Part shown: one piece after another, positions 1-5,538 of the stretch | How the letters are laid out: each line of letters opens with the position of its first letter | How positions within the stretch are numbered: position 1 is the first letter of the stretch | DNA from: an uncultured Muribaculaceae bacterium | Lineage (GTDB): Bacteria; Bacteroidota; Bacteroidia; Bacteroidales; Muribaculaceae | Length of the DNA stretch: 64,000 nt | Assembly (NCBI GenBank): GCA_910586995.1 | Contig: CAJUKZ010000004.1 | Span: 101,480 to 165,479, forward strand | Direction of reading: 5' to 3' | The notes under the pieces: generated by a model | What the model was told of the DNA's origin: nothing | Database searches by the model: none | The model's input: only the letters and a program-made list of their open reading frames with translations | Translations under genes and position numbers: made by a program

Positions 1-1
1 T

Positions 2-190
2 CAGTCCGCAGCAACCAATACAGGCTATCGGTCCGCAGCAACCAATACAGGCAATCAGTCCGCAGCAACCAATACAGGCAATTGGTCCGCAGCAACCAAT
101 ACAGGCTATCAGTCCGCAGCAACCAATACAGGCTATCGGTCCGCAGCAACCAATACAGGCTATCGGTCCGCAGCAAGTGTGGAAGGCAAA
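2..190 (+). repeat. 27-base tandem repeat encoding nonapeptides
   Basis: Six full 27-base units (2-163) and one degraded unit (164-190) share the core gtccgcagcaaccaatacag. Differences cluster in the two codons between cores: tat/aat and cag/cgg/tgg. The array lies inside the coding frame and may continue left of the window. Confidence 0.95.
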
Positions 191-382
191 GAGTCAATTG
201 CAATTGTTACAGGCTATGATAGCAAGGCTAAAGGTGCGAGGGGCAATTGGCTTGTGCTGACCGAGCGGGACAGCAACTGGCATATCCTTGATGTCAAAGC
301 TGTCAAAGTCGACGGCAAACGTATCAAGGCTGATACATGGTATAAACTCGTTGATGGAAAGGTTCAGGAGGTGACGGACTGA
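2..382 (+). CDS. Nonapeptide-repeat phage protein, 5' end cut by window edge
   Basis: The frame is open from the first complete codon at base 2 and stops at 380-382. The visible 126 residues start with six copies of a nine-residue unit, S-A-A-T-N-T-G followed by two variable residues (Y or N, then Q, R or W), plus a degenerate seventh copy. A non-repetitive C-terminal domain of about 65 residues follows, with the segments ESIAIVTGYDSKAKG and VKVDGKRIKADTWYKL. From memory, Bacteroidetes phages carry similar repeat proteins with this tail domain. The regular repeat suggests a beta-solenoid; function is unknown. The true start lies left of the window. Confidence 0.75.
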   Translation, partial: QSAATNTGYRSAATNTGNQSAATNTGNWSAATNTGYQSAATNTGYRSAATNTGYRSAASVEGKESIAIVTGYDSKAKGARGNWLVLTERDSNWHILDVKAVKVDGKRIKADTWYKLVDGKVQEVTD

Positions 383-410
383 ATCATCTCCAAACAAAAA
401 GGATAGAACG

Positions 411-989
411 ATGAAAAAGATAAACTTCTCAGATAAATTCGGACTCACCGAAGCCGTGCTGTCCGGCAGAAAGACGCAGACAAGGTGGATTGTCAAAGGC
501 GATGTTCCTCTTGGAAACTGGAGCGAGACCTACGAGCATGCCAAATACAAGGTTGGTGAGGTCGTAGCCGTGGCGCAAAGCTATAAGAACATGGGGATGG
601 ACGCTACCGCTCTTGACAGACCCCCCATATATGTAAGCCATATTCGCTGCGTATTAGGAGATTCGGCAGGTTGGAATAACAAGATGTTCGTCCGCGCCGA
701 TGCTTGCAAGAACCAAATCCGCATAACCAACGTGCGGGTGGAGCGGTTAAACGAGATTAGCGATGCCGACTGCATCAAGGAGGGCGTGGAACTTAACAAC
801 CGTCAGTTTGAGTATAACGGTCAAAAGTTCTACTGCGTCCGTGGTTTAGGGCATTGGAGAGGAATAGGCTGTGACAACTTCAACACAGCCCGCGAAGCCT
901 ACGCCGCCCTGATAGACCGTATCTCCGGTAAAGGAACGTGGGAGAGTAATCCTTATGTGTTCGTCTACGATTTTGAACTTGTAAAATAG
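411..989 (+). CDS. ASCH/PUA-like phage protein
   Basis: 192 residues, starting MKKINFSDKFGL. The early GRKTQTRW segment and the later KVGEVVAVAQSY segment resemble the ASCH (PUA-like) proteins common in phage accessory regions, in which a basic TxTxR-like stretch and a GE-V-Q strand line a nucleic-acid or nucleotide pocket. The domain call rests on pattern recognition. ASCH proteins are linked to RNA or modified-nucleoside binding; no specific substrate can be named. It lies 28 bases after the repeat protein and just before a packed run of small genes, so it is probably co-transcribed with them. Confidence 0.6.
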   Translation: MKKINFSDKFGLTEAVLSGRKTQTRWIVKGDVPLGNWSETYEHAKYKVGEVVAVAQSYKNMGMDATALDRPPIYVSHIRCVLGDSAGWNNKMFVRADACKNQIRITNVRVERLNEISDADCIKEGVELNNRQFEYNGQKFYCVRGLGHWRGIGCDNFNTAREAYAALIDRISGKGTWESNPYVFVYDFELVK

Positions 990-997
990 TTACAACG

Positions 998-1162
998 ATG
1001 AAACGCTACAACTGTGATTGTCACAATTTCAACGGCTACACTGGATGTTGCTATCTCAAAAATGTAGGATATGCGCGGAAAACGCTTCTTGAAGCATTGT
1101 TCGGCTCAGAATTTTTCAAGTCATCGACGGAGTCGCTTCGCGGAGCGAAGAATGAAGAATGA
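998..1162 (+). CDS. Small Cys-rich protein, 54 residues
   Basis: An ATG lies 8 bases after the stop of the ASCH-like gene. The frame ends at TGA 1160-1162 and overlaps the next start (ATG 1152) by 11 bases, which fits a translationally coupled operon. The N-terminus has four cysteines and a histidine in 18 residues (MKRYNCDCHNFNGYTGCC), suggesting a small metal-binding or disulphide knuckle. I recognise no family; existence is inferred from packing and composition. Confidence 0.55.
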   Translation: MKRYNCDCHNFNGYTGCCYLKNVGYARKTLLEALFGSEFFKSSTESLRGAKNEE

Positions 1163-1502
1163 TATGGCATTCAGCAAAAAGATACGTCAGCAAGTCTACG
1201 ACAAGTGCAATGGTCACTGCGCCTATTGCGGTCGTGAGATAGCCTATTCGGATATGCAGGTAGACCATATTCATCCACAATACAAGGGCGGCAAAGATGA
1301 TTTTGAGAATCTGTTACCATCATGCCGGATGTGCAACTTCCGAAAAGGTACGCTTGAACTTGAAGATTTCCGCAAGGAGATAGCGCGACAAGCCGAGGGT
1401 GTATGCAAGACATTCCAAGTCCGGATGTCACTCGCATACGGATTGATCCTGAGAGTTGACAAACCAATAGTGTTTTACTTTGAGAGAGGAGTATGCCAAT
1501 GA
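1152..1502 (+). CDS. HNH endonuclease
   Basis: 116 residues from ATG 1152 (an in-frame ATG at 1164 is also possible). The HNH core is clear: CAYCGREI near residue 20, the metal-binding VDHIHPQYKGG with the general-base histidine, then LLPSCRMCNFRKG. The two CxxC pairs fit a structural zinc. HNH proteins in phages nick or cut DNA and act in packaging, homing or attack on competing DNA. This one is far from the terminase genes, so a packaging role is less likely than a free-standing accessory nuclease. It is followed by an ATGA overlap with the next gene. Confidence 0.85.
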   Translation: MKNDMAFSKKIRQQVYDKCNGHCAYCGREIAYSDMQVDHIHPQYKGGKDDFENLLPSCRMCNFRKGTLELEDFRKEIARQAEGVCKTFQVRMSLAYGLILRVDKPIVFYFERGVCQ

Positions 1503-1801
1503 AAGACCGACTAAAAGCAAGAATAAAAGCAACCGGTAAAATAGTTGAAGTTGCGTCAAAACGCAAACGCTTTGACTTTGATCCTGACGAATTTGTAGAT
1601 TTGAATGCTACCGATTTGGAAGGTAATTATGTTAAATTTTACTTCTTGGATGAGCTTGAACCCATTATTGAGAATCCTCCCCAGCCCCAAGCGACAATCA
1701 GCGGGTGGATATGCAGGGACGAACAAATGCATCCCAACCTATACGATCTCCATGTCTTTCTTGAGTATAAGCCCAAATGTGATAAAGACCCGTTCGCGTA
1801 A
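1499..1801 (+). CDS. Small phage protein of unknown function
   Basis: 100 residues from ATG 1499, which forms an ATGA overlap with the HNH stop; an ATG two codons earlier (1493) is possible. It has a basic N-terminus (MKDRLKARIKATGK) and an acidic, aromatic rest (FDFDPDEFVDL, KFYFLDELEPI). No signal, membrane segment or known motif is seen. Its place in a chain of overlapping genes supports it as real. Confidence 0.65.
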   Translation: MKDRLKARIKATGKIVEVASKRKRFDFDPDEFVDLNATDLEGNYVKFYFLDELEPIIENPPQPQATISGWICRDEQMHPNLYDLHVFLEYKPKCDKDPFA

Positions 1802-1807
1802 GATGTC

Positions 1808-1939
1808 GTGAAAAAGTGGTGGTGTGGGGACACTACTAATCCGTGGATATTGAATCTACCAACCGATATGTTCCCGGAAGTCACTTTTGACAACTCCCCA
1901 ATCGAAGTGGAAATCACAATTAAATTGAAGAAATTATGA
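1808..1939 (+). CDS. Very short phage protein, 43 residues, GTG start
   Basis: The frame opens after the preceding stop (1799-1801) and has GTG at 1808 as its only likely start. It ends TGA 1937-1939, overlapping the next ATG (1936) as ATGA. The product has a WW-C patch near its start (VKKWWCGDTTNPWIL) and an amphipathic basic end (VEIEVTIKLKKL-like). It fills an otherwise empty 134-base gap in a packed operon, the main reason to believe it. The start codon is uncertain. Confidence 0.45.
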   Translation: MKKWWCGDTTNPWILNLPTDMFPEVTFDNSPIEVEITIKLKKL

Positions 1940-2253
1940 AAAGGATAGTTATAATATTCGCATTAGCTCTTATATTTAGCGGATGCGAGCCGGTGCAAAA
2001 ACGCATCGAAACAGTTAAGATAATATCCGTTGACAAGCAAATTGAAACAAACGGGAGCAACGGAAATATATCTACCCACATCTATTGGTTGATCAATACT
2101 GACAAAGGTACATTTCGAGTAGAAACAGCCGGCCTATGGGCATGCCCCGAGGCCTCAAGCCTCAAGGTAGACAGCACATATACAGTAACTACAGATGGCT
2201 TTTTCAAATCTTCTTTTCTCGGATTGTACCCATACATAACAGCAATAAAATAA
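1936..2253 (+). CDS. Small lipoprotein
   Basis: 105 residues with a type II signal peptide: MKR, a hydrophobic stretch (IVIIFALALIFSG) and a lipobox cysteine at residue 17 (IFSGC). The mature part is about 88 residues, beta-rich, with segments such as GTFRVETAGLW. No family is recognised. Lipoproteins carried by prophages can change the cell surface or block superinfection (the Llp of T5 is an example); that role is only inferred. It is coupled to the preceding gene by an ATGA overlap. Confidence 0.7.
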   Translation: MKRIVIIFALALIFSGCEPVQKRIETVKIISVDKQIETNGSNGNISTHIYWLINTDKGTFRVETAGLWACPEASSLKVDSTYTVTTDGFFKSSFLGLYPYITAIK

Positions 2254-2255
2254 CC

Positions 2256-2573
2256 ATGACCGACCAAGAATTACAGCAGCTTGCAAGGGGGTATGCGGCG
2301 AAATTGGCGGAGGATGCGAATCTGCCGAACTGCCTCAAAAACGAAACTTTGGAAATGAATCAGGCTTATTTGCTTGACTTTCTCCGCTGGCTTACCAAGA
2401 CCCACTGCATTGTCAGCCGGGATTTCATCAAGCAACAACGGAAAGTTATTGAGTTTGATAAAAAACTGATGCTTGAAAATCCGACAGGCGAGAGAATGGT
2501 GCTGGCCGGTGTAAATCAAGCCAAACTTGAATTAATCAATAAATTATTTAGCGAATCCACATTTGAAAACTAA
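2256..2573 (+). CDS. Helical phage protein of unknown function
   Basis: 105 residues from ATG 2256, three bases after the lipoprotein stop. Starts upstream in this frame would overlap the lipoprotein heavily and are rejected. The product is mostly helical and charged (MTDQELQQLARGYAAKL, ENPTGERMVLAGVNQAK), with no membrane segment or known motif. Confidence 0.6.
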   Translation: MTDQELQQLARGYAAKLAEDANLPNCLKNETLEMNQAYLLDFLRWLTKTHCIVSRDFIKQQRKVIEFDKKLMLENPTGERMVLAGVNQAKLELINKLFSESTFEN

Positions 2574-2586
2574 AAACAATCGGATA

Positions 2587-2991
2587 ATGAGACAGATTAA
2601 ATTTCGTGGCAAGTCTGCTGATGGTAAATGGCATTACGGAGATCTCGTCCATGAAGGAGACGAGCCGTGTATTCTTGACCATAGCGATAACGGGGTGGTA
2701 TGGAATGTTATTCCTAATACTGTCGGTCAATTCATTGGCTTGCACGACCGCAACGGCAAGGAGATTTACGAGGGCGATATTATCACTCTTAAAGAGAATT
2801 ACCCTCGAGTCATCCTTTGGGACAAGGTTTCTTGGGCGTTGATGCCGTGCAAATACTACAACGATAAATACTTCTGGATAATGAATCTTCAACACCCCGG
2901 TAACGATTGGTGGGAGAAATTTGCAGAAGAAATGGAAGTTGCAGGAAACATCCACGACAATCCCAAACAGCTTAAACCTAACGAGCTATGA
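2587..2991 (+). CDS. YopX-family phage protein
   Basis: 134 residues from ATG 2587. The start MRQIKFRGKSADGKWHYGDL, the central GQFIGLHDRNGKEIYEGD and the later YYNDKYFWIM match the YopX pattern (small SH3-like proteins of phages and mobile elements in Firmicutes and Bacteroidetes). The biochemical role of YopX proteins is not known. It overlaps the next gene by ATGA. Confidence 0.85.
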   Translation: MRQIKFRGKSADGKWHYGDLVHEGDEPCILDHSDNGVVWNVIPNTVGQFIGLHDRNGKEIYEGDIITLKENYPRVILWDKVSWALMPCKYYNDKYFWIMNLQHPGNDWWEKFAEEMEVAGNIHDNPKQLKPNEL

Positions 2992-3185
2992 ATCCAACAG
3001 AAGCTATAGAGTGTAAGTTCTTCAAGAAAACACCTTGGTGGAAGTGCTTTAAGGATTGGCACGATTGTACTCACCCTCGAAAAACCATAACCGAACTTTT
3101 GGAGAATGGCATCTGTATATTTGCGGAATGTCAAAGCTCTTGCCCCGACTTCACTCCGAAAGACAACAAAAACAAGAAACGATGA
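2988..3185 (+). CDS. Small Cys-containing phage protein
   Basis: 65 residues, coupled to the YopX-family gene by ATGA. Five cysteines and two histidines are spread along the chain (ECKFF, WWKCFKDWHDCTHP, GICIF, ECQSSCP), which could bind a metal ion. The end is lysine-rich (KDNKNKKR). No family is recognised. Confidence 0.6.
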   Translation: MNPTEAIECKFFKKTPWWKCFKDWHDCTHPRKTITELLENGICIFAECQSSCPDFTPKDNKNKKR

Positions 3186-3361
3186 AAGAGTATCAATCTT
3201 GTGTAGTACGTGTAGGTTACATTCGTTCCGGTGAAGTGCTTTATGTCGGAGATTCTTTTGAGGAATGTAGAAAAGCCGCCGCAGATTTCAAGCGCGATGG
3301 CATAGATTGCAAGGGCTATAGCTATGATGAGATAAAGCGCTTAGATAAATTGCCTTTTTGA
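3182..3361 (+). CDS. Small phage protein of unknown function, 59 residues
   Basis: The ATG at 3182 overlaps the preceding stop by 4 bases. The product (MKEYQSCVVRVGYIRSGEVL) looks like a compact alpha-beta fold with an internal helix, FEECRKAAADFKRDG, and no known motif. Confidence 0.55.
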   Translation: MKEYQSCVVRVGYIRSGEVLYVGDSFEECRKAAADFKRDGIDCKGYSYDEIKRLDKLPF

Positions 3362-3376
3362 GATAATAAAACTACA

Positions 3377-4078
3377 ATGGAAAATAATATGCTTATATCA
3401 ACTATTTCATTTCATCTTGGCGATTGCTTGGAAATAATGAAAGATCTTCCCGACAAATCTTTTGATCTCGCCATTGTAGATCCACCGTATTTCAGCGGTC
3501 CGGAACGCCGGCAATTTTATGGTCGTAGGGTAAGCAACATTGGAGTACAGCGAATATACGAAAAAAGTGAAGCATGGGAAGTCCCGAATGCTGAGTACTT
3601 CAACGAACTTAAACGGATTGCCAGGCACTACATTGTATGGGGTTGCAACTATTTTGACTATATTTTTGCTCATGGTCGCATAATATGGGATAAATGTAAT
3701 GGAGCGTCCTCATTCTCTGACTGCGAGATTGCGGCCACTGATCTAATTGAATCCGTACGACTGTTCCCGTTCATGTGGAATGGAATGATGCAGGGTAAGT
3801 CCATTGCGAATGGCCGTATAATGCAGGGCAATAAAAAGCTAAATGAAAAGCGAATCCATCCTACACAAAAGCCTGTAGCCTTGTATATATGGTTGCTAAA
3901 AAACTATGCAAAAGAGGGTTGGCGAATTCTCGATACTCACCTTGGAAGTGGCAGTATAGCAATTGCCTGTCATGAGCTTGGTTTCTCGCTAATGGGAATT
4001 GAGAAAGACGAGCATTATTACAAGTCTGCTTTGAAAAGGCTTGAGCAGCATAGGAGTCAACCCAAATTATTTAACTAA
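3377..4078 (+). CDS. DNA N6-adenine/N4-cytosine methyltransferase
   Basis: 233 residues. The catalytic motif IVDPPYF lies near residue 36 and an SAM-binding glycine loop near residue 195 (ILDTHLGSGSIAIA), so the order is catalytic motif first, as in beta-class enzymes of the N6_N4_Mtase family. HPTQKP precedes the SAM loop, as is usual. The loop reads D-T-H-L-G-S-G-S rather than D-x-F-x-G-x-G. Target sequence cannot be read from the protein. No restriction enzyme sits beside it, so it is probably an orphan protecting phage DNA or marking it for regulation; the HNH gene 2 kb upstream is not an obvious partner. An alternative start is the ATG at 3389. Confidence 0.9.
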   Translation: MENNMLISTISFHLGDCLEIMKDLPDKSFDLAIVDPPYFSGPERRQFYGRRVSNIGVQRIYEKSEAWEVPNAEYFNELKRIARHYIVWGCNYFDYIFAHGRIIWDKCNGASSFSDCEIAATDLIESVRLFPFMWNGMMQGKSIANGRIMQGNKKLNEKRIHPTQKPVALYIWLLKNYAKEGWRILDTHLGSGSIAIACHELGFSLMGIEKDEHYYKSALKRLEQHRSQPKLFN

Positions 4079-4095
4079 AAAGACATGTATTTTAT

Positions 4096-4743
4096 ATGAT
4101 GAAACTCAAACCAATCCCCAACTACGCCATAGTCCACACCCCGACCGAAGCCGAAGCCAAGGAGCTGCTTGCTATCCTGCATGAGAATGGGTATAAGTGG
4201 AGCGGCAACTCAAAATATAATCTGCTTGACAGACATTATTGGAATACAGATGATATGTGTTACATCATTAAACCATATAAAACTATTGCGGGATGGAACA
4301 CAAGATTCTCACTCAGCGTTCATAGTTTCGAAAAGCCAATATTTCTCACCTTCGCCGAGTTCAAGGAGTGGTATTGTGAAGAAGAAAAAAACCAGCCGAA
4401 GTTTAGTAAAGGAGATATGGTAGTATATAACGGCAAACCATATCTTGTAGAGGCTGTCACGAACATGGGAGGTTATTATCTTTATTCAATTGATACCGAA
4501 GAATGTGACCACTTAGCCGCGCTCCCTGCATCCGAACTCGAACCCTACACCGGGCGGATGAATTGGCAGCAGGAGCAGAAGAAATACATTTTACAAATAT
4601 GTTATGCTCCGCTTTTGCCTGATGACATTAAGTTGCAAGCACAACAGACAGTGATGGCAAACCTACAATTCCGCACCACCGCCGACCGCGACAAGTGCAT
4701 CGAAGAAATCAATGCGATCGTCGAAAAATACAGTATGAAATAG
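4096..4743 (+). CDS. Phage protein of unknown function, two-part
   Basis: 215 residues (or 214 from the second ATG at 4099). The first half (TEAEAKELLAILHENGYKW, FLTFAEFKEWY) resembles small phage proteins that adopt a RAMA/KOW-like fold. The middle, FSKGDMVVYNGKPYLVEAV, looks like an SH3/KOW strand pair. The C-terminus is helical. No activity can be assigned. It is the last gene of the left plus-strand cassette and is followed at once by two hairpins. Confidence 0.6.
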   Translation: MMKLKPIPNYAIVHTPTEAEAKELLAILHENGYKWSGNSKYNLLDRHYWNTDDMCYIIKPYKTIAGWNTRFSLSVHSFEKPIFLTFAEFKEWYCEEEKNQPKFSKGDMVVYNGKPYLVEAVTNMGGYYLYSIDTEECDHLAALPASELEPYTGRMNWQQEQKKYILQICYAPLLPDDIKLQAQQTVMANLQFRTTADRDKCIEEINAIVEKYSMK

Positions 4744-4797
4744 GGATGCGTTCCGCCAGAAACGCATCCCCGGTGCATACCCTGAGTAGTAACTCAG
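4743..4797. terminator. Two consecutive hairpins between convergent genes
   Basis: GGGATGCGTT (4743-4752) pairs perfectly with AACGCATCCC (4761-4770) around an 8-base loop. A second stem, CTGAGT (4782-4787) with ACTCAG (4792-4797), follows. Neither has a clear U run. The strong first stem sits between the end of the plus-strand cassette and a minus-strand small gene, so it probably ends transcription from one or both sides. Confidence 0.6.
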
Positions 4798-4892
4798 TCG
4801 AAGTTTTCTAACAACACTTTACAAACTAAATAAAGCAACCAAGCAATGTACATTGCGAGAGCCAAGAAGAATGTGGTAACTAAGGCTGTCAT
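4794..4892 (-). CDS. Single-span membrane microprotein, 32 residues
   Basis: ATG at 4892, stop at 4794-4796. The product starts MTALVTTFFLALAMYIAWLL and ends YLVCKVLLENFD: one hydrophobic helix of about 22 residues with a short acidic tail. It is antisense to its neighbours and lies downstream of a good minus-strand promoter (4989-5021) and upstream of hairpins, so it looks like a monocistronic unit. Small membrane proteins of this size in prophages can be exclusion factors, toxins or holin helpers; which one is not shown. It is too short for usual gene finders. Confidence 0.45.
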   Translation of the reverse strand: MTALVTTFFLALAMYIAWLLYLVCKVLLENFD

Positions 4893-4988
4893 CACGATTA
4901 TTATTTTAAGGTTTGGAATATTATCAACGTGAAGCGCGTGATTATAATCCTGACCACTGTCTCAATCATGACCTCGATGTATGCACCA

Positions 4989-5021
4989 CAAAGATATGAA
5001 AAATATAATGTACAAAACAAA
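4989..5021 (-). promoter_or_regulatory. Bacteroidetes-type promoter reading left
   Basis: On the minus strand TTTG (5018-5021), 21 bases, then TATCTTTG (4989-4996) match the -33/-7 consensus. The expected transcript starts near 4983 and leads to the microprotein at 4892. Confidence 0.6.
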
Positions 5022-5054
5022 CTATTTGCGGGAAACTTATAACATTATAAATAT

Positions 5055-5159
5055 ATGCCAGACAAACGTCTTGCACCACAACTTAAAGATAATTGGAGAA
5101 TCCTTAATACTAATTTTGCCAACAGTGTAATTGACGACAGGTCGCATCGCTCAAACTAA
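5055..5159 (+). CDS. Short phage protein, 34 residues
   Basis: ATG 5055 to stop 5157-5159, giving a basic peptide starting MPDKRLAPQLKDNWRILNTN. It is the first frame of the plus-strand structural block and lies 10 bases before the next start. No motif is recognised; existence is inferred from position. Confidence 0.4.
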   Translation: MPDKRLAPQLKDNWRILNTNFANSVIDDRSHRSN

Positions 5160-5169
5160 TATAACAATT

Positions 5170-5538
5170 ATGAAAAGTATATTATCAAGTTCTCGCAAGC
5201 ATGATATCTCATTTCATGCTTCAGGAAGAATAGACATATCGGCATATATTGCCCGCAAGCTCTCCCTATCTGCAGGAGATGTGATTGATATTGCGCAGGA
5301 GAGTGGCGAGTGGTATCTCTACGTTAAGTTGCGCGTCGGCTCTTATGTAGGACGGCATGACGGACGTGTCTGGGCAACGTCTAATGGCCGCGGAACATTC
5401 CGCACTTGGTCAAAAGCAATAACAAACTATGTATTATCAGCAACAGGTGGGACTGAATGTCTCCGTTGCCCTTGTGGTGTGGAAGTATTAAAAGATAATA
5501 TAAAGTACTTAACAATAATACACCGCTGTTCATTATGA
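5170..5538 (+). CDS. Phage protein preceding the nozzle gene
   Basis: 122 residues from ATG 5170; the earlier in-frame start at 5131 would overlap the small upstream frame. The segment FHASGRIDISAYIARKLSLS followed by GDVIDIAQESGEWYLY resembles the swapped-hairpin/SpoVT-AbrB pattern (short strands around a G-D turn), but this is only a resemblance. The last third has a Cys cluster (ECLRCPCG). It overlaps the next gene by ATGA, so the two are co-translated and it may be a structural or assembly partner. Confidence 0.6.
   Translation: MKSILSSSRKHDISFHASGRIDISAYIARKLSLSAGDVIDIAQESGEWYLYVKLRVGSYVGRHDGRVWATSNGRGTFRTWSKAITNYVLSATGGTECLRCPCGVEVLKDNIKYLTIIHRCSL

Noticed and set aside
1..190. CRISPR array at the left edge
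   Set aside because: Repeats of 27 bases follow each other without spacers and lie in frame inside a coding sequence.
1..382. Diversity-generating retroelement target
   Set aside because: Variable codons are suggestive, but no reverse transcriptase or template repeat is in the window and changes are not limited to adenines.
4929..5042. 37-codon plus-strand frame with GTG start and signal-like sequence
   Set aside because: It overlaps the minus-strand promoter at 4989-5021, has a weak start and no coupling to neighbours.
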